Shown: piece after piece, positions 48,161 through 57,603 of the stretch
Layout: every line of letters begins with the position of its first letter
Position numbering within the stretch: position 1 is the first letter of the stretch
Origin: Halotalea alkalilenta DSM 17697
GTDB lineage: Bacteria; Pseudomonadota; Gammaproteobacteria; Pseudomonadales; Halomonadaceae
NCBI RefSeq assembly: GCF_000621205.1
Contig: NZ_KK211231.1
Coordinates: forward strand, 62,001 to 126,000
Direction: 5' to 3'
Length of the DNA stretch: 64,000 nucleotides
The notes under the pieces: model-generated
Told to the model about the DNA's origin: nothing
Databases searched by the model: none
The model's input: the letters and a program-made list of their open reading frames with translations, nothing else
Program-made: the position numbers and the translations under genes

Positions 48161-49110
48161 TGCGTCCGGTCACCATAGACCGCGGCGAGGATCTCCCCCG
48201 CACCCTGCTGGATCAAGGCTTCCGCGACCTCGATACCGAGGCGCTCGGGCTCATTGGACGCACCGCGCGCCTCGAAGCGCAGCACGCGCGCGCCATCGGG
48301 GGAGCCGACCAGCGCGCGCAGCCAGAGTCCAGCACCGCCCTGCTCGAGCACCGCATAGCCGCCGATCGGTACCTGGCAGCCACCATCGAGACGGGTGTTC
48401 ATCGCCCGCTCGGCGAGCACCCGCGCGGTGGTGTCGCGGTCGATCAAAGGGCGGATCAGCTCGAGCAGCCGCTGATCGTCGCGCCGGCACTCGATGCCGA
48501 GCGCGCCCTGGCCACAGGCGGGCAGCATCAGTTCAGGGGCGAGTTCCTGGCGAATCCGCGCATCGAGACCCAGGCGTTGGAGCCCGGAGGTGGCGAGCAC
48601 GATGGCGTCGAACTCGCCGGCGTCGAGCTTGGCCAACCGGGTCTGCACGCTGCCGCGCAGGCTCGAGACCAGCAGGTCGGGACGCAGTTCGAGCAGTTGC
48701 AGCTGGCGGCGCAGGCTCGAGGTGCCGACCCGCGCGCCCTCGGGCAGCGCCTCGAGCGAATCGAAGCGGTCGGAGACGAAGGCATCGGTGGGCGCACCGC
48801 GCTCGAGAATCGCCTCGAGCCCAAGCCCTTGGGGAAAGTGCATCGGCACATCCTTCATCGAATGCACCGCGATATCGGCGCGCCCGTCGAGCAGCGCCTC
48901 CTCGAGCTCCTTGACGAACAGCCCCTTGCCGCCGACCTTGGCCAGCGGCGCATCGAGGATTCGGTCACCACGGGTGCTCATCGAGACCAGGCTCACCTCG
49001 AGCCCGGGGTGCAGCGCCTCGAGGCGAGCCTTGACGTGCTCGGCCTGCCAGAGGGCCAAAGGGCTGCGGCGGGTAGCGATGCGCAGCGATGCGCGAGTGT
49101 TGGACGACAC
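48157..49110 (-). CDS. hemC: hydroxymethylbilane synthase (porphobilinogen deaminase)
   Basis: 317 residues. It condenses four porphobilinogens using a dipyrromethane cofactor bound to Cys245 ([13 protein letters not shown]). Other signatures are [29 protein letters not shown] and [10 protein letters not shown]. The start is GTG at 49110, six bases after GGAG; the frame extends 21 codons upstream without homology. It is first of hemC-hemD-hemX-hemY. The promoter lies in 49111-49355, where TCATCGATGA forms a 10-bp palindrome near 49190. Confidence 0.95.
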   Translation of the reverse strand: MSSNTRASLRIATRRSPLALWQAEHVKARLEALHPGLEVSLVSMSTRGDRILDAPLAKVGGKGLFVKELEEALLDGRADIAVHSMKDVPMHFPQGLGLEAILERGAPTDAFVSDRFDSLEALPEGARVGTSSLRRQLQLLELRPDLLVSSLRGSVQTRLAKLDAGEFDAIVLATSGLQRLGLDARIRQELAPELMLPACGQGALGIECRRDDQRLLELIRPLIDRDTTARVLAERAMNTRLDGGCQVPIGGYAVLEQGGAGLWLRALVGSPDGARVLRFEARGASNEPERLGIEVAEALIQQGAGEILAAVYGDRTQ

Positions 49111-49355
49111 GACGACTCCGAACGAATGGCGAGCCCCGGGGCGCCTGCCCCAGGGGCAGAATGAGGGGCGCAATGGTCCGCGATTGTATCATCGATGACT
49201 GCCGGCTTCCGATCATGCCTCATCCGCGGCGCCCAGCGCGCAAAGCGAGCCCCCGCGTCCTCGTTCGAAAGCGGCTTCGGTGATGGTCAATGGCGGGAAG
49301 TGAAGGGCAGCGGACATCATCGATCGTTCAGACCGAGATGGCCGCCAGGCGGGAG

Positions 49356-50045
49356 TCAATCGTGGGCTGCCGGCTCGTCGATGAGCATGTAGCCGAGCCC
49401 TCGGATGTTCTTGATCCTGGCGGTCGAGCCGATCGCCGAGAGCTTCTTGCGGATGCGATGCAAGGCCACATCCAACGCGTTGGGCGTTACCGCCTTGGCG
49501 ACTCCCCAGCCGGCATGCTCGAGATTGGTATGCCGCACGGTGCGTCCCGCTGCGTTCATCAGGCAAAGCATGAGCTGCAGCTCGGCCGGCGCCAGCAGGA
49601 TGGACTGCGTATTGCACTTGAGGCGACTGCTGTCGAGATCGATGGTCAAGTCGCCCACAGCGGGCGCGAGGGACGCAAGCACCGGGGGGCGTCTCATCAA
49701 TGAGCGAACCCGCGCGATCAATTCATCCATCGCGAACGGTTTGGCCAGGTAGTCGTCGGCGCCGCTTTCGAGCCCGTCGATGCGGTCATGCAGGGCGTCG
49801 CGCGCGGTCAGCATCAGGCAAGGAGTCATATTGCCCGCCGCACGCACGTCCCTGAGCCAGGCCAGCCCATCACCATCGGGCAGCCCCCGGTCGACGATCA
49901 TCACGGTGTAGTCGGCATGGCTGAGCCCGAACGACGCCTGGGCCGTATTCTGGAAGGTATCGGTCTCGATGCCTACTTGCATCAGCGCTCGCTGGATCAG
50001 CTCCGCAACCCGCTCGTGGTCCTCGACCAACGCTATACGATACAT
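49356..50045 (-). CDS. OmpR-family response regulator (QseB/PmrA-like)
   Basis: 229 residues. The receiver has acidic LVEDHE, phospho-acceptor Asp52 in IVDRGLPDGDG, and Lys102 in DDYLAKPF. The winged helix ends VALHRIRKKLSAIG and IRGLGYMLIDEP. It is the third gene of kinase - MipA/OmpV - regulator, all minus strand with gaps of 90 and 79 bp. The direct repeat at 50997-51013 before the MipA gene is its probable target. Confidence 0.9.
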   Translation of the reverse strand: MYRIALVEDHERVAELIQRALMQVGIETDTFQNTAQASFGLSHADYTVMIVDRGLPDGDGLAWLRDVRAAGNMTPCLMLTARDALHDRIDGLESGADDYLAKPFAMDELIARVRSLMRRPPVLASLAPAVGDLTIDLDSSRLKCNTQSILLAPAELQLMLCLMNAAGRTVRHTNLEHAGWGVAKAVTPNALDVALHRIRKKLSAIGSTARIKNIRGLGYMLIDEPAAHD

Positions 50046-50124
50046 GGATCGTCCTCGCCGCTATCAGCCACTGCCTGCCATCACCATTACGCTGCCTGGA
50101 ACATCGCGACACCAGGGTATTGGC

Positions 50125-50946
50125 TCATTGGAAGCGGTAGACGTAGCCGATCTGGACTTCAGGAATCGTCCTGTTCTCGACCAGGGGACTATCGTAGACA
50201 CCGCCGCCGACGAATCGCGTGACCCCCAGATCGAGGATGATGGTCTGACGGTCGCTCATGCGGTAGTCGAACGTAGCACCGAGCGTGACATCGAATGCGG
50301 ACTCCCCATCGTAGGCGGGCCGGTCGGTGCGAACCTCCGACGGCCTCACCCCATAGTAGTAATCGACGTAATCGCTGTTCGACCAGCCAGTGCCGATATA
50401 GGGCGAGATACTGAACCGGCCACGCTGGAACTCTCTGCTGAACTCCAGTTCGGCGCGATGCCCTTTGTTCCCGCCGATCAGGTAGCTGCCCGACAGCTCA
50501 CCGAAGCTTTTTTTCCAGCTGAACGCAGGACCGAACCAAGCACCACCATCGCGCTCGTCCATGCCTTCCCGATAGCGCGAGTCCGATGCTTCATAACCAC
50601 CGCCGAAAGAGTATCTTCCACGCAGCGCAACGGAGAAGTCATTCCAGGTACCGATCTTGAGATCCGCCCTGGTGCCAAAGAAGTTCACCCACTTGTTATC
50701 GAAGTAGAAAAGCGGCAACGCGTCGACATCGGAGCCATAGCCTCGATAGGCCGAATCCCGGTATCGAGCACCGACGCCCAGCCCCCAGTGGGTGACGTTC
50801 GGCGCATCGCTCAAGAAGGTGAAGCCAGAACCACCGGCATCAGGCGTATCGCTACGCGTTTGCTGGGCGTAGGCGGCATCGACGAGCACGAACGCGAAGG
50901 CAGGCAGCAGCATTGACCAGCGTTTGGAGCGAGTGAACAGCGTCAT
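50125..50946 (-). CDS. MipA/OmpV-family outer-membrane protein
   Basis: 273 residues with a signal peptide (LLPAFAFVLVDAAYA). The body is rich in alternating aromatic/polar beta-strands and ends in the outer-membrane Phe motif (IGYVYRFQ, with Phe second to last). Family segments are WGLGVGARYRDSAYRGY, LPLFYFDNKWVNFFG and GGYEASDSRY. MipA scaffolds murein hydrolase and synthase, while OmpV-type members act as channels or antimicrobial-peptide receptors. Position between a kinase and its regulator suggests an envelope-stress output gene. Confidence 0.88.
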   Translation of the reverse strand: MTLFTRSKRWSMLLPAFAFVLVDAAYAQQTRSDTPDAGGSGFTFLSDAPNVTHWGLGVGARYRDSAYRGYGSDVDALPLFYFDNKWVNFFGTRADLKIGTWNDFSVALRGRYSFGGGYEASDSRYREGMDERDGGAWFGPAFSWKKSFGELSGSYLIGGNKGHRAELEFSREFQRGRFSISPYIGTGWSNSDYVDYYYGVRPSEVRTDRPAYDGESAFDVTLGATFDYRMSDRQTIILDLGVTRFVGGGVYDSPLVENRTIPEVQIGYVYRFQ

Positions 50947-50996
50947 GGTGTGGTCCTGGAAATGAAGAGCTCAGGTCTTCATCCTGGCTTCCACAG

Positions 50997-51013
50997 ACTT
51001 ACCTCATACTTAC
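50997..51013 (-). promoter_or_regulatory. OmpR/PhoB-type direct repeat upstream of MipA/OmpV gene
   Basis: On the minus strand GTAAGT-ATGAG-GTAAGT: two identical hexamers with 11-bp period, the spacing used by tandem-binding OmpR-family regulators. The near edge is 50 bp before the MipA/OmpV ATG at 50946, where an activator site would sit. Confidence 0.55.
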
Positions 51014-51036
51014 TGCCAGCGGGCTCCATATAGTTT

Positions 51037-52464
51037 TTATGTATCAGCGACTCGATCATCAAACAAAACCACGAATCGCGTATGCGCAACCGAGCGGTCG
51101 ACGAACAGCTGCCAACCATAGGTGTTAGCGATTTTCCGGCAGATGGCCAGGCCCAGACCAGCTCCCTCGTACTTGTTGCCGGGCGCTCGCCAGAACTTCG
51201 AGAAGATATGCGGCAAGTCGCTCGGGTCGATGCCTTCCCCCTGATCGTTTACCGCCACCGAATGATTGGAGATATCGATGGTGACGACGGCGGACTCAGG
51301 CGAAACTTCCACCGCATTCTCGACCAGGTTCTTGAGCAGGATGAACAAGGCCGCCTTATCCGCCTCCAACGGGGAGACAGGCGCGTCCTGCGCCACTACG
51401 ATCCGCACGCGCTTCTTCTCGGCGCGGCGCTCGAGATAACGAATCACTTCGTCCACTACCGCGACCACGTCCGTGCTCGCGGAACGATAGTTGTACAACT
51501 CGCTCACTTCAGCGATATGGAGCAGTTGCTGGACCTGCCTCGACATCAGGTCGACATCCTGGAGAAGCCGGGCCTGCTGGCTCGAGTCACCCTGCAGTTC
51601 GATTTGTCCGCGGATCAAAGTGAGCGGCGTCTTGAGCTCGTGCGCGGCCGAGGCGAAGAACGATTGCTGGACCCTGAACCCTTCTTCCAACCGATCCAGC
51701 GCGCTGTTGAAGGCTTCCGCCAGCGGCCTCACTTCACTCGGGATGCCATCCAGCGAGAGCCGGGAGGTCAGGTTTTCGGGTGAAATCTTGGCTGCCGCAT
51801 CCGATACCCGGCGCAAGGGCCTGAACATGCTATGGAAGGTGAAATATATCGCCAGGATGAAGACACACAGGGATATCCCCGCGATGATCTTGGCAGTGGT
51901 GAATACCGGCTTGAGCCGGTTGCGAACGATGACTTCGCTCAGTTGATCGCTCACCGCCGTTTGTAGAAAGAACTGCTTCCCATCGTAGGTGAAGGGCAGT
52001 GTCTCCACATGGAATCCAAGTCCATCGCTTTCGACCGCGAACCTTTCCGCCTGAGGATCGAAATAGTCATCGGCGGATGGAAAATCGGAGCTCACGTGCT
52101 CGGAGGAAAGCAATACCGTGCCCTTCGGGTCCAACACCCGGTACTGGAACTGATCCGGGAACGCCGCCCGCCATATGTGGATTTCATCGATCAAGGTGAC
52201 TGACTGCGGATTGCCCTGGGCATCGTACCTGAGCGTATCGATGAGGCGGGTTCCCATATCGTTTTGTCGATGTCGGCCCAAAAACGACGTCGGATTCGAT
52301 TCCAAGAGCGTTACGACGGCCAAGGAAACCAGCGTCACCGTAACGATCAAGGCCACTGTGCAGGTGATCAGCAGCCGGATCGATAGGCTTTCGGACCATC
52401 TCGATCCGTCCGGTCGGCCGCCCTGCACGATATCGATCACGTTTCGCCATGAATCACGCTTCAT
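51037..52464 (-). CDS. sensor histidine kinase
   Basis: 475 residues. Membrane helices lie at about 30-53 and 192-210, around a periplasmic sensor of about 135 residues. A HAMP domain (FRPLRRVSDAAAKISPENLT) leads to phospho-acceptor His275 in SAAHELKTPLTLI. The ATPase part has NLVENAVEVSP, NDQGEGIDPSDLP and GAGLGLAICRK. It is the first gene of the three-gene unit with MipA/OmpV and the regulator. The ATG is at 52464. Confidence 0.9.
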   Translation of the reverse strand: MKRDSWRNVIDIVQGGRPDGSRWSESLSIRLLITCTVALIVTVTLVSLAVVTLLESNPTSFLGRHRQNDMGTRLIDTLRYDAQGNPQSVTLIDEIHIWRAAFPDQFQYRVLDPKGTVLLSSEHVSSDFPSADDYFDPQAERFAVESDGLGFHVETLPFTYDGKQFFLQTAVSDQLSEVIVRNRLKPVFTTAKIIAGISLCVFILAIYFTFHSMFRPLRRVSDAAAKISPENLTSRLSLDGIPSEVRPLAEAFNSALDRLEEGFRVQQSFFASAAHELKTPLTLIRGQIELQGDSSQQARLLQDVDLMSRQVQQLLHIAEVSELYNYRSASTDVVAVVDEVIRYLERRAEKKRVRIVVAQDAPVSPLEADKAALFILLKNLVENAVEVSPESAVVTIDISNHSVAVNDQGEGIDPSDLPHIFSKFWRAPGNKYEGAGLGLAICRKIANTYGWQLFVDRSVAHTRFVVLFDDRVADT

Positions 52465-52903
52465 CCAATTACTCCATAGATGCCCTCTCCTCCATCACGC
52501 CCTCCAAAGCGAGGTGTCATGCATCGGATAGGGCTTTGACCATCAGATCGTTGTGGATGGCTGAAGGAGAGTTACACCGTTCGATCCCCTTGCTATCGCT
52601 CCATCTCCGCGAGATGAACGACATCCAGCAGGCGAGTAGAAAGAACCAACGAGCCGCGGCGACGATAGGTTCGATTCGAGGCGAATTGCCGCGCTCAAGG
52701 CAGACCCGATCAGGCGAAACTGGCACGAATAGCGCCCGGGCACCAGGTCCATTCCGGACGCCGCCGGCGGTAACTTCTCGACTACCAGCCCTGCTCGCAC
52801 TGGGCAATGTGCCGATTTCGTCATCCCGGGAAGAGAAAAGCCACAAGCCCGGGGCCGACCGGGCGCGAGATGCTGGGGCCTGCTCACAGGCCAGGACCCC
52901 ACC
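52465..52903. other. intergenic region between histidine kinase and hydroxyproline operon
   Basis: 439 bp without a convincing gene; the overlapping frames have no recognisable protein. It holds the divergent promoters and, near its right end, the first copy of the hydroxyproline regulon motif (52808-52850). Confidence 0.6.
52808..52850 (+). promoter_or_regulatory. hydroxyproline regulon motif, copy A
   Basis: Left block TGTGCCGATTTCGTC followed by ATCC, eight bases, then GAAAAGCCACAAGCC. It matches copies B (57462) and C (58602) at identical internal spacing. It lies 53 bp before the epimerase ATG, so it may overlap the core promoter. Probably an AraC-regulator site. Confidence 0.7.
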
Positions 52904-53836
52904 ATGCAGCGCATCTCGATCATCGACACGCATACCGGCGGCGAGCCGACCCGCCTGGTCATCGACGGTTTCCCCGCGCTCGGCGAAGGTCCACTCGACG
53001 AACGCCGCGCCTTGCTCGCCCGCGACCATGACCGCTGGCGGCGCGCTTGCGTGCTCGAGCCGCGCGGCAGCGAGGCGATGGTCGGCGCCCTGCTCTGCCG
53101 CCCTTTCGATCCAGCCGCGAGTGCCGGGGTGATCTTCTTCAACAATACCGGCTACCTCGGTATGTGCGGGCACGGCACCATCGGCCTGATCACCGCCCTC
53201 GCCCATCTCGGCCGGATGGGCCCCGGCGAGCACCGGATCGAGACGCCGGTGGGCAACGTGCTCGCCACCCTCCACCCGGACGGCTCGGTGAGCGTACGCA
53301 ACGTACCCGCCTACCGATTCGCCAAGGACGTCCCGGTGACGGTGCCCGGCCATGGCGAGGTACGCGGCGACGTCGCCTGGGGCGGCAACTGGTTCTTTCT
53401 GGCCTCAGACCACGGCCAAAGGATCGCCGCCGACAATCTCGACGCTTTGACCGCCTACTCCCGCGTATTGCTCAAGGCGCTCGAGCAGGCAGGGATTCGC
53501 GCCGCGCACGGTGCGCAGATCGACCATATCGAACTCTTCGCCGACGACCCCGAGGCCGACAGCCGCAGCTTCGTACTCTGTCCCGGCGGGGAGTACGACC
53601 GCTCGCCCTGCGGTACCGGCACCAGCGCCAAGCTCGCCTGCCTCGCCGCCGATGGCCTGCTCGCTCCCCACCAGCCCTGGCACCAGGCGAGCGTGATCGG
53701 CAGCCGCTTCGAAGCTCACTACGAATGGCAAGAACAGCAGCTGATTCCCACCATTCGCGGCCGCGCCCACCTGAGCGGGGAGGCGACCCTGCTGATCGAC
53801 CCGAGTGATCCCTTCGCCTGGGGCATCGCGCGGTGA
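52904..53836 (+). CDS. lhpA: 4-hydroxyproline 2-epimerase (proline racemase family)
   Basis: 310-residue cofactor-independent epimerase converting trans-4-hydroxy-L-proline to cis-4-hydroxy-D-proline. The catalytic pair Cys88 (GMCGHGTIG) and Cys236 ([10 protein letters not shown]) is intact, and its numbering matches characterised 4HypE enzymes. It begins [17 protein letters not shown]. It is first of a four-gene translationally coupled operon (ATGA overlap with the next gene), which supplies the dehydrogenase for its product. Confidence 0.93.
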   Translation: MQRISIIDTHTGGEPTRLVIDGFPALGEGPLDERRALLARDHDRWRRACVLEPRGSEAMVGALLCRPFDPAASAGVIFFNNTGYLGMCGHGTIGLITALAHLGRMGPGEHRIETPVGNVLATLHPDGSVSVRNVPAYRFAKDVPVTVPGHGEVRGDVAWGGNWFFLASDHGQRIAADNLDALTAYSRVLLKALEQAGIRAAHGAQIDHIELFADDPEADSRSFVLCPGGEYDRSPCGTGTSAKLACLAADGLLAPHQPWHQASVIGSRFEAHYEWQEQQLIPTIRGRAHLSGEATLLIDPSDPFAWGIAR

Positions 53837-54942
53837 GCGATGCGATAGTGATCGGCGCCGGCATCGTCGGCGCCAGCTGCGCCCACGCGCTGGCCCTGGC
53901 GGGTCTCTCGGTGCGGGTGGTCGATGCCGGCCTGCCCGCCGCCACCTCCGCGGGCATGGGCCATCTGGTCAGCCTCGATGGCAGCGCCGCCGAGCTTGCA
54001 CTGTGCAGCGACTCGCTCGCCCGCTGGCGCGCCCTGGCCCCGAGCCTGCCGGCGAGCGGCGCCTACCATCGCTGCGGCACGCTGTGGCTGGCCGAGAACG
54101 AGGACGACCTCGCCACCGCCGACGACAAACGCGCCGCGCTCGCCATGGCAGGCATAGGCAGCGAGCTGATCACCCCTACCCGGCTGGCCGCGCTCGAACC
54201 GCTGCTGCGCCCTGGACTCAGCGGCGCACTGAGGGTCGAAAGCGATGCGATCCTCTACGCCCCCCGGGTCGCCGACTGGCTGCTGGAATGCGTCGGTATC
54301 ACCCTCGAACGCGCCCAGGTGACCGCGCTCGAAGATCAACAGGTGCGTCTCGCCGACGGCCGCAGGCTGGGGGCACGGGTGATCGTGCTGGCCGCCGGTC
54401 TGCAGGCGGGTGCCCTGCTCGAAGGGCTGCCGATCGAAGCGAAGAAGGGCCACCTGCTGGTCACCGATCGCTATCCCGGCCGGGTTTCCCACCAGCTGGT
54501 CGAGCTCGGCTACGGCGCCAGCGCCCACGCCGGCCAGGGTACGTCGGTGGCCTTCAACCTCCAGGCACGCCCCACCGGCCAGCTGCTGATCGGCTCGACC
54601 CGCCAGTTCGACACCCTCGACCCCCGCGTCGAGCCCGCGCTGCTCGCACGCATGCTCGAACGCGCGCGCGGCTACCTGCCGGCGCTCGGCGCAATCAATG
54701 CGATCCGTGCCTGGACCGGGTTTCGTGCCGCCACCCCGGATGGGCTGCCGATCATCGGCCGCCATCCCGAACGCGAGGGCCTGTGGCTCGCGCTCGGCCA
54801 CGAAGGCCTCGGCGTGACCACCGCACCGAGCACCGCGGCGCTGATCCGTGCGGGGGTGCTCGGCGAGCATCCCCCTCTCGACCCGAGTCCCTACCGTTTC
54901 GAACGCTTCCGGGCAAGCGCGCCCGCGGATGGGCAACGATGA
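53833..54942 (+). CDS. lhpB: D-hydroxyproline dehydrogenase, DadA-like FAD subunit
   Basis: 369-residue DAO-family flavoprotein. FAD-binding GxGxxG ([19 protein letters not shown]) opens the protein; [25 protein letters not shown] and the C-terminal [16 protein letters not shown] plus [14 protein letters not shown] are typical. It oxidises cis-4-hydroxy-D-proline to 1-pyrroline-4-hydroxy-2-carboxylate within a three-subunit complex with the two following gene products. Gene order matches the Pseudomonas lhp operon. Confidence 0.9.
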   Translation: MSDAIVIGAGIVGASCAHALALAGLSVRVVDAGLPAATSAGMGHLVSLDGSAAELALCSDSLARWRALAPSLPASGAYHRCGTLWLAENEDDLATADDKRAALAMAGIGSELITPTRLAALEPLLRPGLSGALRVESDAILYAPRVADWLLECVGITLERAQVTALEDQQVRLADGRRLGARVIVLAAGLQAGALLEGLPIEAKKGHLLVTDRYPGRVSHQLVELGYGASAHAGQGTSVAFNLQARPTGQLLIGSTRQFDTLDPRVEPALLARMLERARGYLPALGAINAIRAWTGFRAATPDGLPIIGRHPEREGLWLALGHEGLGVTTAPSTAALIRAGVLGEHPPLDPSPYRFERFRASAPADGQR

Positions 54943-55175
54943 TCAGGCTGACCCTCGACGGCGAAGCCCTCGTCCTGCCGGAGGGAACCAGCGTCGCCGC
55001 CGCGCTCGCCGCCAGCGGTGACGACCACGCCCGAAGCGACCTCGCCGGTCGCCCGCGGGCACCGTTTTGCGGTATGGGCATCTGCCAGGAGTGCCGGGTG
55101 TGCATCGACGGCCGGCGCCGGCTGGCCTGCCAGACGCTGATCCGCGAGGGTATGGAAGTGGAAAGGACACGATGA
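54939..55175 (+). CDS. lhpF: [2Fe-2S] small subunit of D-hydroxyproline dehydrogenase
   Basis: 78-residue ferredoxin-like protein. Cysteines in CGMGICQECRVC and the later ACQT form a plant-type [2Fe-2S] site. It resembles the HcnA-type gamma subunit of amino-acid dehydrogenases. It passes electrons between the two flavoproteins. Coupled on both sides by 4-bp overlaps. Confidence 0.88.
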   Translation: MIRLTLDGEALVLPEGTSVAAALAASGDDHARSDLAGRPRAPFCGMGICQECRVCIDGRRRLACQTLIREGMEVERTR

Positions 55176-56443
55176 ACGAGCGGCTGCCAAGAGAGTGCGA
55201 ACTGCTGATCGTAGGCGCCGGTCCGGCCGGCATGGCCGCCGCCTGCGCCGCCGCTGACCATGGCATGAGCGTGGTGGTGATCGACGACAACCCCGCGCCG
55301 GGAGGGCAGATCTGGCGCGCCGGCCCGAGGGTCGACCTGCCCCTTCGCGCGCAAGCGCTGCGCGAGCGCTTCGAGCGGCTGCCCGGGCTGCGCCTTTGCA
55401 GCGCCACCCGGGTGATCGACGCACCCGCGCCGGGGCGGCTGCTGGTCGAGCGCGAGCACGATGCCGGGGTGATCGACTACCACCGCCTGCTGCTGTGCAC
55501 CGGCGCCCGTGAACGGCTGCTGCCGTTTCCCGGCTGGACCCTGCCCGGCGTGACTGGTGCCGGCGGCCTGCAGGCGCTGATCAAAGGCGGGCTGACGGTG
55601 CGTGGCGAGCGCATCGCGATCGCCGGCAGCGGCCCGCTGCTGCTGGCCTGCGCAGCGACGGTTCGCGCGCAGCGGGGCCGGCTGGTGGCGCTGGCCGAAC
55701 AGTCGCCGTGGCAGGCGCTGGCCGGATTCACCATCGGACTATGGCGATGGCCCGCCAAGCTGGCCCAGGCGATAGCGCTGGCGAACCCGCGCTATCGCGC
55801 CGCCAGCCGCTTGATAGAAGCGCTGGGCGAACGGCGGCTCGAAGCCGTGGTGATCGAATCCCTCGGCGAGCGCCGGGAGATCGCCTGTGACCGCCTCGCC
55901 TGCGGCTTCGGCCTGGTCGCCAACACCGAGCTCGCCCAGCTGCTCGGCTGTGCGCTGGACGAGCGGGGAATCTTGGTCGACCAGCACCAGGCCACCTCGG
56001 TGGCGGGCGTCTACGCCGCCGGCGAATGCACCGGCCCCGGCGGCAGCGAGCTGGCGCTGGTCGAAGGGCGGATCGCCGGCTTGGCCGCGGCCGACCAGTA
56101 CCCTCTCGCCGCCGCGCTGAGCCGGCGCCGCGCGCGCTGGCAAGCCTTCGCCGCCCAGTTGGAGCAGCATTTCGCGCTCGATTCGAGCCGCCTGCCGCCG
56201 CGTCGCGCCACCACCCTGGTATGCCGCTGCGAGGAGGTCACCCTCGGCGAGCTAGAGGCGCACTCCGACTGGCGCCGCGCGAAGCTTGCCAGCCGCTGCG
56301 GAATGGGCGCCTGCCAGGGTCGGGTCTGTGCCGCGGCGACCGCGCAGCTGTTCGGCTGGGCGCCGCCGCCGCCCCGGCCGCCGCTGTCGCCGGCGCGCAT
56401 CGACAGCCTGCTGCTCGCCGGCATGGAGGAGGTGCAAGAGTAG
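55172..56443 (+). CDS. lhpE: D-hydroxyproline dehydrogenase, HcnB-like FAD/NAD(P) and [2Fe-2S] subunit
   Basis: 423-residue flavoprotein with an N-terminal FAD fold (LLIVGAGPAGMAAACAAADH), GGQIWRAGP, a second dinucleotide fold (IAIAGSGPLLLACAATV) and a C-terminal BFD-like cluster domain (VCRCEEVTLGEL and SRCGMGACQGRVC). This matches the alpha subunit of hydrogen-cyanide-synthase-like amino-acid dehydrogenases. It completes the three-component enzyme and is the last gene of the first operon. Confidence 0.88.
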   Translation: MNERLPRECELLIVGAGPAGMAAACAAADHGMSVVVIDDNPAPGGQIWRAGPRVDLPLRAQALRERFERLPGLRLCSATRVIDAPAPGRLLVEREHDAGVIDYHRLLLCTGARERLLPFPGWTLPGVTGAGGLQALIKGGLTVRGERIAIAGSGPLLLACAATVRAQRGRLVALAEQSPWQALAGFTIGLWRWPAKLAQAIALANPRYRAASRLIEALGERRLEAVVIESLGERREIACDRLACGFGLVANTELAQLLGCALDERGILVDQHQATSVAGVYAAGECTGPGGSELALVEGRIAGLAAADQYPLAAALSRRRARWQAFAAQLEQHFALDSSRLPPRRATTLVCRCEEVTLGELEAHSDWRRAKLASRCGMGACQGRVCAAATAQLFGWAPPPPRPPLSPARIDSLLLAGMEEVQE

Positions 56444-56493
56444 TCCAAGGGCGCGTATCGTCGGATCGAGGGCAAGCTTGTCATCCAAGCCGC

Positions 56494-56512
56494 CGCCGCC
56501 TCCGAGGCGGCG
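56494..56512. terminator. hairpin after the dehydrogenase operon
   Basis: An 8-bp perfect stem (CGCCGCCT / AGGCGGCG) with CCG loop, 50 bp after the stop and 58 bp before the AraC gene. There is no T-run, so termination may be partial and the regulator may be read through. Confidence 0.45.
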
Positions 56513-56570
56513 ATGAAGCCCGGCGGCAGGCGAATACAACGACAATAATCAGCGAACCGGGAGAATCCCC

Positions 56571-57425
56571 ATGCTTGCGATCGGACACAGCGGCGCCGGC
56601 GTATCCAGGCGTTTCTTCACCCCTTTGCTCCCCCGCACCGGTAGCGATACCGAGTATCCTCCACTGGCGGTCTTGGGTGCGGGGCTTGCGCGCCAGCGCC
56701 CGCGCAGCCTGGAGACGCTACTCGACGCGCTAGAGCCGATCGGCCCGCTGCTCGATGCCATCCCGGGCGTGGTGTTCTTCATCAAGGACCCGCAGGCGCG
56801 CTACGTGCACGCCAATCTCACCCTCGCCCAGCGCTGCGGCTTCAGGCGTATCGCACCGCTGCTCGGCAAGACCTCCAAGGAGGTGTTTCCCGCCTCCCTG
56901 GGCCCCGGCTATACCGAGCAGGACCGCCAGGTGCTCGATCATGGCGCGGTGATCCACGAGCAGCTCGAACTGCATCTGTTCTCCGGCCGCGAGCCTGGGT
57001 GGTGCTTGACCTACAAGCTGCCGCTGCTCGATCGGGAGGAGCGGATCATCGGCATGACCGGGATCTCCCACGACCTCCAGGATGCCCGCGCCGACCACCC
57101 CGCGTTCCAGCGCCTGGCGCTGGTCGATGCCTATATCCGCAGCCATTTTTCCCGCGCGATCGGAATGGAGGAGCTCACCCGTCTGGCGAAGCTCTCGGTC
57201 GCCCAGCTCGAGCGCTACTGCAAGCGGATATTCCACTTGACCCCGCGCCAGATGATCCACAAGGCGCGTCTCGAACACGCCTGCCGGCTGCTCGCCGAGG
57301 GGGAACTGCCGATCACCGAGATCGCGCTGCGCTGCGGCTACACCGACCACAGCGCCTTCAGCCGCCAGTTCAAGTCGCTCACCGGGATGACGCCGCGGCA
57401 GTTCCGCCTCTCGATCATTCGCTGA
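56571..57425 (+). CDS. lhpR: PAS-AraC family transcriptional regulator of hydroxyproline genes (LhpR-like)
   Basis: 284 residues. A PAS-like sensory domain (about 50-165: LLDAIPGVVFFIKDPQARYV, LLDREERIIGMTGISHDLQ) is followed by an AraC DNA-binding domain (about 180-284) with two helix-turn-helices and the signature ITEIALRCGYTDHSAFSRQF. Central position among hydroxyproline genes and a conserved motif before each transcription unit point to it as their activator. The inducer is inferred to be a hydroxyproline isomer or pathway intermediate. No motif copy lies directly before this gene. Confidence 0.85.
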   Translation: MLAIGHSGAGVSRRFFTPLLPRTGSDTEYPPLAVLGAGLARQRPRSLETLLDALEPIGPLLDAIPGVVFFIKDPQARYVHANLTLAQRCGFRRIAPLLGKTSKEVFPASLGPGYTEQDRQVLDHGAVIHEQLELHLFSGREPGWCLTYKLPLLDREERIIGMTGISHDLQDARADHPAFQRLALVDAYIRSHFSRAIGMEELTRLAKLSVAQLERYCKRIFHLTPRQMIHKARLEHACRLLAEGELPITEIALRCGYTDHSAFSRQFKSLTGMTPRQFRLSIIR

Positions 57426-57461
57426 GCGCCCTTATCCCCCGCCCGGCGCCACCGCGCAGGC

Positions 57462-57503
57462 TGTGCGGATTTCGTCGTCCTCGGCGGGGAAAAGGCTCAA
57501 GCC
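57462..57503 (+). promoter_or_regulatory. hydroxyproline regulon motif, copy B
   Basis: TGTGCGGATTTCGTC, GTCC, eight bases, GAAAAGGCTCAAGCC. Same spacing as copies A and C. It begins 37 bp after the AraC stop and ends 100 bp before the deaminase ATG. Confidence 0.7.
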
Positions 57504-57603
57504 AGCCGACGCTCGGGCGGTCACTCTACATCGATGTCGCGGCGAGGCCCTCGACGCTGTGGCCTCGCCGCCTTGACCCCATCGATCACAGGAACGTCAC
57601 CCC

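Noticed and set aside
52449-53353. Frames in both directions across the 439-bp gap before lhpA
   Set aside because: They run into lhpA or the kinase gene in other frames, have no ribosome site or homology, and cover the regulon motif.
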